Shown in pieces: positions 14,140-22,030 of a stretch of DNA of 64,000 nucleotides. The notes under the pieces were generated by a model. It saw only the letters and a program-made list of their open reading frames with translations, was not told the DNA's origin and made no database searches. The number at the start of each line of letters is the position of its first letter. Position 1 is the stretch's first letter. The stretch lies in NCBI RefSeq assembly GCF_015356865.1, contig NZ_JAAFZA010000013.1, positions 26,849-90,848 of the forward strand, in the 5' to 3' direction. Source of the DNA: Catenulispora pinisilvae (lineage in GTDB: Bacteria; Actinomycetota; Actinomycetes; Streptomycetales; Catenulisporaceae). A program made the translations under genes and the position numbers.

Positions 14140-15045
14140 ATGATCCTCGGCCCGAAGGTCCTCGAAGCCGCGTTGGCCCGGTTCGAGGCGGAGTACATCG
14201 ACCCGGAGAAGGCGGCGCGCGCCGCGGCCGAGGTCCGGCGCGCCGCCGACGCCGGTGAGTACGCGCGGCTCGACGGCGCCGCCGCTTGTGAGGCCATCAC
14301 CAAAGTGTTCTTCGATGCTTGCCGGGACAAGCACCTGCGGCTCATCTGGAGCCAGGAGCCCGAGCCGCTGGAGCACGAGGACGAGGAGGCCGGCGCGGCC
14401 ATGTTCGCCGCGCTGTGCCGCGAGCACAACAACGGCGTGCGCAAGGTCGAGGTGCTGGACGGCGGCATCGGCTACCTCGACCTCACCTTGATCCCGACGG
14501 CCGAGATCGGCGGCGCGACCATCGCCGCCGCGATGCGGCTCGTGGCCGGTACCAAGGCGCTCATCGTGGACCTGCGCGGCACCATCGGCGGGTCCACCGA
14601 CGGTGTGCAGCTGTGGTGCAGCTACCTGATAGCCGACGCCGACACCCTGCTCACCACCTCGCACTCCCGGGTGAAGGGCACGCGCCAGTACTGGTCGCTG
14701 GGCCACCTCGATGCCCCGCGCTACCTCGACCGGCCCGTCTATGTGCTGACCGGCGCCCGCACCTTCTCCGGTGGCGAGGACCTGGCCTACACCCTCCAGG
14801 GCCTGAAGCGCGCCACGCTGATCGGGGCCACCACCCGTGGCGGTGCCCACCCCACCGATTGGTACCAGCTCACCGAGCATGTGACGGTGACCGTCCCCAA
14901 CTGCCGGTCGGAGAGCCCGTTCACCGGGACGGACTGGGAGGGCGTCGGTGTCGTGCCCGAGATCGCGGTGGCGGAAGACGAAGCACTCGCCGCGGCGATC
15001 GAGCGGGCGCGGTTGTCGATCCGTGCTGATGCCGATCGTCCCTAA
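14140..15045 (+). CDS. S41-family peptidase-like protein
   Basis: A 301-residue protein of the C-terminal-processing-protease/IRBP type. The N-terminal helical part (MILGPKVLEAALARFEAEYI) is followed by the S41 core: GGIGYLDL, ALIVDLRGTIGGS, and GARTFSGGEDLAYTL with the likely nucleophile Ser in TFSGGE. GATTRGGAHP follows. There is no PDZ domain, signal peptide or membrane segment, so it should be cytosolic, which is unusual for S41 but seen in the IRBP-like subgroup. Substrate unknown. It stands alone, with the LLM gene divergent upstream and the YciI/ECF42 pair 44 bases downstream. Confidence 0.82.
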   Translation: MILGPKVLEAALARFEAEYIDPEKAARAAAEVRRAADAGEYARLDGAAACEAITKVFFDACRDKHLRLIWSQEPEPLEHEDEEAGAAMFAALCREHNNGVRKVEVLDGGIGYLDLTLIPTAEIGGATIAAAMRLVAGTKALIVDLRGTIGGSTDGVQLWCSYLIADADTLLTTSHSRVKGTRQYWSLGHLDAPRYLDRPVYVLTGARTFSGGEDLAYTLQGLKRATLIGATTRGGAHPTDWYQLTEHVTVTVPNCRSESPFTGTDWEGVGVVPEIAVAEDEALAAAIERARLSIRADADRP

Positions 15046-15089
15046 CTAGTGAGAGGGTCGAAATCCGGCCCGCCACGAAGGGAACACCG

Positions 15090-15455
15090 ATGGCGAAGTA
15101 CATGCTCCTCATCTACGGCGACGAGCAGCGCTGGGAGACCATGTCCGCGGCGGAGTCGGCGGAGATCGACGCCGGCCACGTCGCCTTCCAGAAGCGCGCC
15201 GGCTCCCGGATCCTGGCCTCGGGCCAGCTGGAACCGTCGTCGACGGCCACCACGCTGCGCGGCACCGGCACTGGCACCGGTGACGAACCGGCGGTGACCG
15301 ACGGCCCGTTCCTGGAGACCAAGGAAGTCCTCGGCGGTTTCTACCTGCTGGAGGCCACCGATCTGGACGAAGTCGTGGCGCTGAGCCGGGAGTTGGCCGA
15401 AGTCCGGCACGCCCACTCCGGGGTGGAGATCAAGCCGCTGGTCCACCACGGCTGA
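15090..15455 (+). CDS. DGPF/YciI-family protein
   Basis: A 121-residue dimeric ferredoxin-like-fold protein of the YCII-related family: MAKYMLLIYGDE at the start and the name-giving motif TDGPFLETKEVLGGFYLLEA. GAAGGGA precedes the ATG. The sigma factor gene follows within 30 bases. DGPF proteins are the standard genomic partners of ECF42 sigma factors, but their own activity is not settled (possible enzyme, ligand sensor or sigma-factor target). It is probably transcribed with, and controlled by, the next gene. Confidence 0.93.
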   Translation: MAKYMLLIYGDEQRWETMSAAESAEIDAGHVAFQKRAGSRILASGQLEPSSTATTLRGTGTGTGDEPAVTDGPFLETKEVLGGFYLLEATDLDEVVALSRELAEVRHAHSGVEIKPLVHHG

Positions 15456-15483
15456 CTTGGATGGCCGCGATCGGGTCGGACCG

Positions 15484-16785
15484 GTGACCGAATCCGAGAA
15501 GCCCACCGCCCACGGCAGCGCCGACGCCGGCACCTCTGATGCCGACGTCGGCGCTGCCGTCGCGGCCGCCCACCGCGCGCACTGGGCCGCCGTCCTGGCC
15601 GCGACCGTCCGCGTGACCCGCGACCTCGACATCGCCGAGGAGTGCGTCCAGGACGCCTACACCCAAGCGCTGCGCGCCTGGCCGTCGGCGGGCATCCCGG
15701 AGCACCCCGGCGCGTGGCTCCGGACCGTGGCCGGGAATCGGGCCCGCGACCTGCTGCGCCGGGAGTCGGTGTGGCGGCGGGCGATGCCGCTGCTGGTCGA
15801 GGACGCCACCGTCCCGGGCCCGCAGGACGCGGCCGAACCCCCGGCCGTCGCCGACGACACCCTGCGCCTGATCTTCACCTGCTGCCATCCCGCGCTGTCC
15901 CGCGAAGCCCGGGTGGCCCTGACCCTGCGCCTGGTCTGCGGCCTGTCGACGGCCGAGGTCGCCCGGGCGTTCCTGGTCCAGGAGAGCACCATGGCCGCGC
16001 GCATCACCCGGGCCAAGAAGAAGATCGCCACGGCGCGCATCCCCTACCGGGTGCCGACCGCCGCCGACCTGCCCGAGCGGGTCTCGACGGTCTGTGACGT
16101 CGTCCACCTGGTCTTCACCACCGGCAGCAACGCCCCGGTCGGTGCGGCGCTGATCCGCGAAGACCTGGTCGCCTCCGCGATCGGGCTGGCCCGCACCCTG
16201 CACCGGCTGCTGCCGGTCGCCGAACCCGCCGGCCTGCTGGCCTTGCTGCTCCTGATCGACGCCCGCCGCTCCACTCGTACCGCCGACGACGGGCAGCCGA
16301 TCCTGCTGGCGGACCAGGACCGTTCCCGCTGGGACCGGCCGCTGATCGCCGAGGGCGCCGACCTGCTGACCGAGGCGCTGCGCGGCGGTCCGCCGACCCG
16401 CTACGCGGTCCAGGCCGCGATCGCCGCCGTCCACGCGGAGGCCCCCGATTTCCAGGCCACCGACTGGTCCGAGATCGTCGCCCTCTACGACGTCCTGCTG
16501 CGTCTGTGGCCCTCGCCGGTCGTCGAGCTCAATCGGGCGGTGGCCATCGGCATGCGGGACGGAGCGCGGGCGGGCCTCGTCGCGCTCGACGAGCTGGCTG
16601 CCGAGCCCGCTCTGGCGACGTACCGCTATCTCAGTGCGGCGCGCGCCGACTTCCTCAGGAGGCTGAAACAGTGGCCGCAAGCCATTACGGCGTATGAGGA
16701 AGCTCTACTGCTCACCGACAACGAGCCCGAGCGGGCCTTCCTCGCCGCGCGCCTGGCCGAGGTCCGGCGCGCGGCGCGTTCGTAA
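15484..16785 (+). CDS. ECF42-type RNA polymerase sigma factor with TPR-like C-terminus
   Basis: A 433-residue sigma factor. Region 2 lies at ~25-95 (AECVQDAYTQALRAWP, WLRTVAGNRARDLLRRE) and region 4 at ~125-180 (LTLRLVCGLSTAEVARAFLV). A ~240-residue helical C-terminal extension follows (AVNRAVAIGMRDGARAGL-like segments). This layout defines ECF42, which has no anti-sigma factor and is thought to be controlled through its own C-terminal domain. The start is uncertain: GTG 15484 is favoured over TTG 15457, although neither has a strong ribosome site. The DGPF gene upstream is its usual partner and probable target. Confidence 0.9.
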   Translation: MTESEKPTAHGSADAGTSDADVGAAVAAAHRAHWAAVLAATVRVTRDLDIAEECVQDAYTQALRAWPSAGIPEHPGAWLRTVAGNRARDLLRRESVWRRAMPLLVEDATVPGPQDAAEPPAVADDTLRLIFTCCHPALSREARVALTLRLVCGLSTAEVARAFLVQESTMAARITRAKKKIATARIPYRVPTAADLPERVSTVCDVVHLVFTTGSNAPVGAALIREDLVASAIGLARTLHRLLPVAEPAGLLALLLLIDARRSTRTADDGQPILLADQDRSRWDRPLIAEGADLLTEALRGGPPTRYAVQAAIAAVHAEAPDFQATDWSEIVALYDVLLRLWPSPVVELNRAVAIGMRDGARAGLVALDELAAEPALATYRYLSAARADFLRRLKQWPQAITAYEEALLLTDNEPERAFLAARLAEVRRAARS

Positions 16786-16807
16786 GGCGTGAGACCTACG
16801 GCCTTCG

Positions 16808-17290
16808 CTACTCCAGAGCGGCGAAAATGCCCGGCTCGTAAGAACCACCCAGCATGTTCGGGATCAGCGACATCCGGTTGGTCGCGTTCATCATGGCGAT
16901 CAGGCAGATCAGTGTGCCGAGCTGGTCGTCGTCGAACTGCGCGCGGGCCGCGTCCCAGGTGGCGTCGGACACCACTTCGCCGGGGGCGGTGATCCGGGTT
17001 CCCTCCTCGGCCAGGGCCAGGGCGGCGCGCTCGGTCTCGGTGAACACCGTGCTGTGCCGCCAGGTCGCGACCAGGTTCAGGCGCAGCGGCGTCTCGCCGG
17101 CCGCCGCGGCCTCCTTGGTGTGGATGTCCACGCACCAGCCGCAGCCGTTGATCTGGCTGATCCGGAGCGAGACCAGGTCCTGGAGCGGCTTGGGCAGCGG
17201 CGACTTCTCCATCACCTGGGAGGTGGCGTAGAAGCGTTTGGCCAGCTTGGCGGCGGTCGGGCTGTCGAAAAGGTTGAATCGGGTTTCCAT
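16808..17290 (-). CDS. AhpD-like carboxymuconolactone decarboxylase family protein (second copy)
   Basis: A 160-residue paralogue of the protein at 8735-9205, with the same METRFN/MEARFN start and Cys50-x2-Cys53-x3-His57 motif (NGCGWCVDIHTK). It probably acts in thiol-based peroxide or reactive-intermediate detoxification. ATG 17290 is chosen by alignment with the paralogue; GTG 17296 is possible. It is divergent from the ECF41 sigma factor gene, the classic arrangement in which ECF41 drives a CMD-family gene. A promoter-like motif at 17299-17325 would place the transcription start almost on the ATG, giving a leaderless mRNA. Confidence 0.88.
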   Translation of the reverse strand: METRFNLFDSPTAAKLAKRFYATSQVMEKSPLPKPLQDLVSLRISQINGCGWCVDIHTKEAAAAGETPLRLNLVATWRHSTVFTETERAALALAEEGTRITAPGEVVSDATWDAARAQFDDDQLGTLICLIAMMNATNRMSLIPNMLGGSYEPGIFAALE

Positions 17291-17298
17291 GGACACCA

Positions 17299-17325
17299 GA
17301 CGCCCGCCGGTCCGGGCCCGTGACG
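17299..17325 (-). promoter_or_regulatory. Candidate ECF41-type promoter of the second AhpD-like gene
   Basis: On the minus strand CGTCACG (17325-17319), 16 bases, then CGTC (17302-17299). This is 5/7 and 4/4 to TGTCACA-N16-CGTC. The -10 lies only eight bases from the ATG, implying a leaderless transcript if real. Confidence 0.4.
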
Positions 17326-17360
17326 ATCAGCGGGTGTGACGTGCATCACTGAAGGGGGCG

Positions 17361-17387
17361 CGTCACAAAAGCGCGGTCCGCGATGTC
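17361..17387 (+). promoter_or_regulatory. Candidate ECF41-type promoter of the sigJ-like gene (autoregulation)
   Basis: CGTCACA (17361-17367), 16 bases, then TGTC (17384-17387). It differs from the ECF41 consensus by one base in each box, and lies 41 bases upstream of the ATG. Confidence 0.5.
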
Positions 17388-17428
17388 TGGTGTGAAAGCA
17401 CTCGTGAGCGAACAGGTAGGTGCCATCC

Positions 17429-18325
17429 ATGGTTGAACGAACGACGGGCCAGTCCGCGACCGAGATCTTCGTCGCCCACCGGAACCTGCTGTTCACGGTC
17501 GCCTACGAAATGCTCGGTTCGGCGGCCGACGCCGAGGACGTGTTGCAGGAGACCTGGCTGCGCTGGACCACGGTGGACCTGGACACGGTCCGGGAACCTC
17601 GGGCCTACCTGGTGCGGATCACCACCCGCCAGGCCCTGACCCAGCTGCGCAAGCTGGGGCGGCGCAAGGAGTCCTACGTCGGGCCGTGGCTGCCCGAGCC
17701 GCTGCTGACCACGCCGGACGTGGCCGAGGACGTGGAACTGGCGGACAGCGTCTCGATGGCGATGCTGCTGGTGATGGAGACGTTGACGCCCGCTGAGCGC
17801 GCGGTGTTCGTGCTGCGCGAGGTGTTCAGCCTGGAGTACGAGGAGATCGCCGAGGCGGTGGACAAGACCCCGGCCGCGGTCCGGCAGATCGCGCACCGGG
17901 CCCGCAACCATGTCGGGGCGCGCCGGCCGCGCGGCATCACCTCGCAGGCCGAGGCCCGCGGCGCCACTGAGGCGTTCCAGAAGGCGGTGACGACCGGCGA
18001 CCTGCAGGGCCTGTTCGATCTGCTCGCCCCGGACGTGGTCTTCATCGGCGACGGCGGCGGGGTCGTGCAGGCCACGCCGCAGCCGCTCCACGGCGCCGAC
18101 GTGGTGTCCCGGTTCCTGGCCGAGGGCCTGTCCCACCTGCCGGGCTTCGTGGCGATGGAGACAGCCTCCGTCAACGGCGGGCTGGCGGTGATCATGCGGG
18201 CCGGCGACACGGTCGACACGATCGTGACCATGCAGACCGAGAACGGGTTGATCACCGGGATCTACGTGATCCGCAATCCGGAGAAGCTGTCGTGGGTCCA
18301 GGAGGAGATCGCGATGGCGCGCTGA
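17429..18325 (+). CDS. sigJ: ECF41-type sigma factor (SigJ-like) with SnoaL-like C-terminus
   Basis: A 298-residue sigma factor. Region 2 is at ~8-75 (ATEIFVAHRNLLFTVAYEML, DAEDVLQETWLRW) and region 4 at ~105-160 (LTPAERAVFVLREVFSLEY, EIAEAVDKTPAAVRQIAHRA). A SnoaL/NTF2-like domain occupies ~175-290, with the conserved ECF41 DGGG motif at 208-211. In ECF41 the C-terminal domain replaces an anti-sigma factor and both activates and inhibits the sigma factor. ATG 17429 has AGGTAGG upstream; GTG 17420 is a weaker alternative. The divergent AhpD-like gene is its expected target. Matching promoter motifs are found here and at 9251-9277. Confidence 0.93.
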   Translation: MVERTTGQSATEIFVAHRNLLFTVAYEMLGSAADAEDVLQETWLRWTTVDLDTVREPRAYLVRITTRQALTQLRKLGRRKESYVGPWLPEPLLTTPDVAEDVELADSVSMAMLLVMETLTPAERAVFVLREVFSLEYEEIAEAVDKTPAAVRQIAHRARNHVGARRPRGITSQAEARGATEAFQKAVTTGDLQGLFDLLAPDVVFIGDGGGVVQATPQPLHGADVVSRFLAEGLSHLPGFVAMETASVNGGLAVIMRAGDTVDTIVTMQTENGLITGIYVIRNPEKLSWVQEEIAMAR

Positions 18326-18359
18326 CCGCCGCGGCCTGACGCCTGGCAGACTGCGCCGC

Positions 18360-18899
18360 ATGGGACCTCACGACCGCGGCGCCGCCCCGGATCCGGGCCT
18401 GGCGGCGACCTCGGATCTGAACACCCTGCTGCTCCAGGGCGAGAACATGATCGAGCAACTGGGCGCGGCGCACGCCAAGGCCTGGGGTCTGGGCTCGGCC
18501 GGCCGGTGGGACCTGGACCAGCAGACCGGGATCATCACGTGGAGGTTCCCGGACAAGACCGCGACCGCTCCGGCGCAGATCCTCGGCAGCTTCAACGCGG
18601 AGGCCGAATCGTGGCTGTGGGCCTGGGCGAACGACAGCATCCTGCCGGGGATGAGCCGGGACGCGCGGGCGGTGCGGGAGTGGGGCGAGGCGTACGGCCA
18701 CCGGGCGCTGACCGAGCCCAAGGTGCACGGTGACGCCAGCACCGCCGGCGCACTGGTCGCGGTGGCGGTGCGGATCACGCGGGCGACCGGCTACTACCGG
18801 GGCGGCGACGGCGGCGCCATCCCGATCATCACCTTCGGCCCGGTGACGCTGACCGCGCACGACGGCACTACCCGGACGGTGACCGTCGAGGTCGGCTGA
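18360..18899 (+). CDS. DUF6882-like protein of unknown function
   Basis: A 179-residue soluble protein with no signal peptide. It carries WDLDQQTGIITWRFPDKTATAPAQILGSF followed by a Trp-rich SWLWAWANDSILPGM segment and a GYYRGGDGGAIP stretch. This pattern fits the DUF6882 family of small actinobacterial proteins with no known function; the assignment is from memory of the pattern. It follows the ECF41 gene after 34 bases on the same strand and could be co-transcribed. Its last 32 bases overlap the convergent gene's end. Confidence 0.7.
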   Translation: MGPHDRGAAPDPGLAATSDLNTLLLQGENMIEQLGAAHAKAWGLGSAGRWDLDQQTGIITWRFPDKTATAPAQILGSFNAEAESWLWAWANDSILPGMSRDARAVREWGEAYGHRALTEPKVHGDASTAGALVAVAVRITRATGYYRGGDGGAIPIITFGPVTLTAHDGTTRTVTVEVG

Positions 18900-19488
18900 C
18901 GGCTTGGTCGATCCAGTCGGCCACGGCCTGTTCGGCCAGCCGGGCCCGCTCCGCCGCCGGGGCCTTCTTGATCAGAGTACTGACACGCTGGGCCTGCTCG
19001 GTGGTCGGCAGCGAGCCGATCAGCAGCAGCGGCAGAACCAGTCGGCGGGCCAGGAGTTCGCCCTCTGATGTGACCCGCGGGCGCCGCACGACCGAGACGT
19101 TGACCCGGACGGCGTGCTCGTTGCCCGGCTGGGCACCAGGCCGGTCCGTTTCGATGGCGGCGTAACGGAATCCGTGCGCGAGATCGCAGGCCGAACACCC
19201 GACCGGCCCGCGGCTCAGCCGCTCACCGCACTCGTCACAGGTCAGTCGGTCGTATGCGGCGTCGACGATCCGCCAGTCGTGCCGGTCGGGTTCGGCGACG
19301 ACCAGCTCGGCCAGCGTTCTCTCCGGGACTTCGTCGGGGTGCCAGCTTTGGAGGAACGCGGACCACTCGTCCTCGATGATGCCGTCCACCAAGGCGCTAC
19401 AGGCGTCACACACCGACGCGCCGCTGTACTCGTAGCCGCCGCACTCCGCACAGCGCAGCAGGGGTGCGCTGACTGCGGGTCTGGTCAT
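18868..19488 (-). CDS. Hypothetical protein with two zinc-ribbon-like Cys pairs
   Basis: A 206-residue protein I do not recognise. Four CxxC pairs stand out: CAEC and CDAC near residues 15-35, then CDEC and CSAC near ~85-105. This suggests two zinc ribbons or a rubredoxin-like knuckle pair. An acidic, Trp-containing linker separates them, and the C-terminal part is helical. ATG 19488 was chosen because the frame upstream becomes Arg/Pro-rich and non-conserved in character; ATG 19500 is possible. The 3' end overlaps the DUF6882-like gene by 32 bases in the opposite direction. Nucleic-acid binding is a guess only. Confidence 0.6.
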   Translation of the reverse strand: MTRPAVSAPLLRCAECGGYEYSGASVCDACSALVDGIIEDEWSAFLQSWHPDEVPERTLAELVVAEPDRHDWRIVDAAYDRLTCDECGERLSRGPVGCSACDLAHGFRYAAIETDRPGAQPGNEHAVRVNVSVVRRPRVTSEGELLARRLVLPLLLIGSLPTTEQAQRVSTLIKKAPAAERARLAEQAVADWIDQAVSRPRRSPSG

Positions 19489-19826
19489 GGACCGCAGCAT
19501 ATTCGCTGGCCACGCCGGATCCGCCGGCATTACGATCGCGCAGTCATCCGGGATCCGCCCACTGGCGATTCCGGCCGCTGCGTCGAGGACGGGCCGTTGT
19601 ACACCAGCTGAGACGTTCATCGCGTCGATAGGCACGCCACCCCCTGATGGGTCCTCGACCGCACAGCGCTTCCACGCTACCGGTTCAGTTCCGCGTGCCC
19701 TTCGGCAGGTCATCGACCTGCGACCGCCCGTTGCCGGGCACCCGTGGGTCGAGCCGGCGCCGCACCCCTTTTCCGGGGTGCCGTGCCGACGTCTCAACGA
19801 GATCTCACAGCAGATCGGCCTTCCTG
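19489..19826. other. Intergenic region without convincing genes
   Basis: About 340 bases between the divergent zinc-ribbon and DUF1062 genes. Open frames here have no ribosome site and are low-complexity. It presumably holds both promoters; I see no clear palindrome or RNA structure. Confidence 0.5.
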
Positions 19827-20402
19827 GTGCACGAAAACACCTTCCTCGTGCGCGCCGCCACGCGCTGGCGCGTCCGCCCGACCGACTTCCCGACCATCCG
19901 GCGCCGCTGCCGGGCCTGCCCCTCGATGGAGTTCCGGACCCAAGGACGGTTCCGGGTCAACGCGAACCACAAGCTGCTCGACATCTGGCTGCTGGCGCTG
20001 TGCGCGCAGTGCGGCGAGACGACAAAGCTGACGGTGCTGGAGCGGGCACACGTCCGCACCATCGATCCGGCGATGCTCAGCGGCTTCCACGAGAACGATC
20101 CCGCGCTCGCGGCGCGGCTGCTCACCGATCCGCTGGTGGCCCGCCGCAACGACATGGCGCTGGACTGGACCGACGCGTGGACGCTGGAGATGGATCCCGT
20201 GGAGCTGCCGAAGGCCGACATCCTCGATGTCGGCGTGCACTTCACGCACCGCATCCCGCTCCGGGTGACGACGCTCATCGCGACCGGGTTGGAACTGTCG
20301 GGATCCGAGGTCGCCAGGCTGATCGCGGCGGGCGGGATCTCCTCCGGGGACAAGCTGACCGGCCGCCGGTCCGGCGACTTCGGTTTCGTGGTCCGCTGGT
20401 AG
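19827..20402 (+). CDS. DUF1062 family zinc-ribbon protein
   Basis: A 191-residue protein matching DUF1062: RWRVRPTDFPTIRRRCRAC, FRVNANHKLLDIWLLALCAQC with two CxxC pairs (a probable zinc ribbon), then TKLTVLERAHVRTID. A C-terminal helical segment (ATGLELSGSEVARLIAAGGI) resembles an S4-like RNA-binding turn. Function is not established. The start is uncertain: GTG 19827 or GTG 19848 fit the family N-terminus and neither has a good ribosome site. It converges on the divergent EF-Tu gene. Confidence 0.75.
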   Translation: MHENTFLVRAATRWRVRPTDFPTIRRRCRACPSMEFRTQGRFRVNANHKLLDIWLLALCAQCGETTKLTVLERAHVRTIDPAMLSGFHENDPALAARLLTDPLVARRNDMALDWTDAWTLEMDPVELPKADILDVGVHFTHRIPLRVTTLIATGLELSGSEVARLIAAGGISSGDKLTGRRSGDFGFVVRW

Positions 20403-20477
20403 CTGGTGAGCGCGAGGGTCGTGGCTCGATCGGAGATCCCGATCGGGCCACGACCTGTCACAGGGCCCTGATCGGCC

Positions 20478-21674
20478 CTAGTCCACCAGCTCCAGCACGG
20501 TCCCGGCGCCGACGGTCCGGCCGCCCTCGCGGATGGCGAACCCGAGGCCGGGCTCCATCGCGACGCCGTGGCCGAGCTCGACGGTCATCGTGACCCGGTC
20601 GCCGGGCAGCGCGATGCCGCCGGTCCCCAGGTCCACCGAGCCGACCACGTCCGTGGTGCGGAAGTGGAACTGCGGCCGGTAGCCGGCGCCGAAGCCGGTG
20701 TGCCGGCCGCCCTCGGCGGAGGACAGCACATACACCTCGGCGCGGAACCGGCGGTGCGGCTGGATGCTCTGCGGGGCGGCCAGGACCTGACCGCGCCGGA
20801 TCTGCTCCCGGCGCACCCCGCGCAGCAACAGCGCCGCGTTGTCCCCGGCCTGCGCGGCCTCCATCGTCCGGCCGAAGGTCTCGATGCCGGTGACCACGGC
20901 GGTGAACGCCTCGCCGTACCCGGACACCTCCACCTGCGAGCCCAGGGTCAGGCTGCCGCGCTCGACCGCGCCGGTGACGACCGTGCCGCGACCGGTGATG
21001 GTCAGCACGTTCTCCACCGGCATCAGGAACGGGGACTCCAGGTCGCGGACCGGGTCCGGGACCGTGGTGTCCACCGCGGCCAGCAGGTCGAGGATCCGCC
21101 GCGTCCACAGCGGGTCGCCCTCCAGCGCGCGCAGCCCGGAGACCCGGACCACGGCCGCCTCCTGGCCGGGGAAGCCCTGTGCGGTCAGCAGGTCCCTGAT
21201 CTCCAGCTCCACCAGGTCCAGCAGCTCCCCGTCGTCGACCAGGTCGGCCTTGTTCAGCGCGACGACCACGTGCGGGACCCCGACCTGCCGGGCCAGCAGG
21301 ATGTGCTCCCGGGTCTGCGGCATCGCTCCGTCCTGCGCCGAGACGACCAGGATCGCGCCGTCGACCTGGGCCGCACCGGTGATCATGTTCTTGATGTAGT
21401 CGGCGTGGCCGGGCATGTCGACGTGCGCATAGTGCCGCAGGTCGGTCTCGTACTCGACGTGCGCGATGTTGATGGTGATGCCGCGACTGATCTCCTCCGG
21501 AGCCCGGTCGATCCGGTCGAAGGCGACGTAGCGGTTGGCACTGCCGGCGCCGGTGGAGCGCTCGGCCAGGACCTTGGTGATCGCCGCGGTCAGGGTGGTC
21601 TTGCCGTGGTCGACGTGGCCCATCGTGCCGATGTTCAGATGCGGCTTGGTGCGCGTGAACTGCTGCTTGGACAT
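20478..21674 (-). CDS. tuf: Divergent second elongation factor Tu
   Basis: A 398-residue EF-Tu that would deliver aminoacyl-tRNA to the ribosome. Motifs: GHVDHGKT (19-26), RGITIN switch I, DMPGH switch II, NKAD and SGL (usual SAL). The usual DCPGH is DMPGH, so the switch II Cys is lost. The gene is isolated from any str-operon genes (rpsL, rpsG, fusA), which marks it as a minor paralogue like Streptomyces tuf2/tuf3. Such copies are often stress-induced or resistant to elfamycin antibiotics. ATG 21674 has AGGGA seven bases upstream. The Q of ARQVGV, an elfamycin contact, is conserved, so resistance cannot be claimed. Confidence 0.9.
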   Translation of the reverse strand: MSKQQFTRTKPHLNIGTMGHVDHGKTTLTAAITKVLAERSTGAGSANRYVAFDRIDRAPEEISRGITINIAHVEYETDLRHYAHVDMPGHADYIKNMITGAAQVDGAILVVSAQDGAMPQTREHILLARQVGVPHVVVALNKADLVDDGELLDLVELEIRDLLTAQGFPGQEAAVVRVSGLRALEGDPLWTRRILDLLAAVDTTVPDPVRDLESPFLMPVENVLTITGRGTVVTGAVERGSLTLGSQVEVSGYGEAFTAVVTGIETFGRTMEAAQAGDNAALLLRGVRREQIRRGQVLAAPQSIQPHRRFRAEVYVLSSAEGGRHTGFGAGYRPQFHFRTTDVVGSVDLGTGGIALPGDRVTMTVELGHGVAMEPGLGFAIREGGRTVGAGTVLELVD

Positions 21675-21798
21675 GCTCAGATCCCTGAAGCTGACGCGGG
21701 CGCGCGGCATCGGCGCGGTCCCGCTGAGGGGTCGGCTGATCGACGGCCCGGACGCGCGTCAGCCGCGACGCGCGGGCCGGAGAACCGGTAGGGGAGCC

Positions 21799-21836
21799 AC
21801 CCTCCCCGTTCGGTTCCCGCCGGAGGCGGGGAGGGT
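21799..21836. terminator. Rho-independent-like hairpin
   Basis: ACCCTCCCCG (21799-21808) pairs with CGGGGAGGGT (21827-21836), a 10-bp stem with an 18-base loop. On the minus strand it immediately follows the small Ala-rich ORF and could end the DUF1772 transcript before the EF-Tu gene. Confidence 0.6.
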
Positions 21837-21982
21837 CAGCTTCGGACGCCGGCGAATGCGGCGGCGATTGCGGCTGCGGCCGCGGTTGCGGCTGCGCAGG
21901 CCGCTGCGAAGGCCGCGACGACGGCAGCCGGCACCGGCAGGGCGAGGCCTGCGGTGCTCGGCGCGAAGGTCGTCGGGGACAT
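21836..21982 (-). CDS. Possible 48-residue Ala-rich hydrophobic peptide
   Basis: The ORF starts at ATG 21982 and ends at TGA 21836, directly at a hairpin. The product begins MSPTTFAPSTAGLALPVP and continues as a long run of Ala with Val, Phe, Cys and Ile, enough for one membrane helix, ending in Arg-Ser. No ribosome site is visible and Ala-rich frames arise easily in GC-rich DNA, so this is weak. It lies 48 bases downstream of the DUF1772 gene. Confidence 0.22.
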   Translation of the reverse strand: MSPTTFAPSTAGLALPVPAAVVAAFAAACAAATAAAAAIAAAFAGVRS

Positions 21983-22030
21983 GCGTTCATGATGGACGCG
22001 GATGCGACGGTTGTATAAGGGTTTTCCGCC

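Larger units (their letters stand above)
21675..22030. other. Intergenic region between EF-Tu and DUF1772 genes
   Basis: About 355 bases on the upstream side of the leftward EF-Tu gene. It contains a strong 10-bp hairpin (21799-21837), a possible 48-codon Ala-rich ORF (21836-21982, minus) and probably the EF-Tu promoter. Nothing else is evident. Confidence 0.5.
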
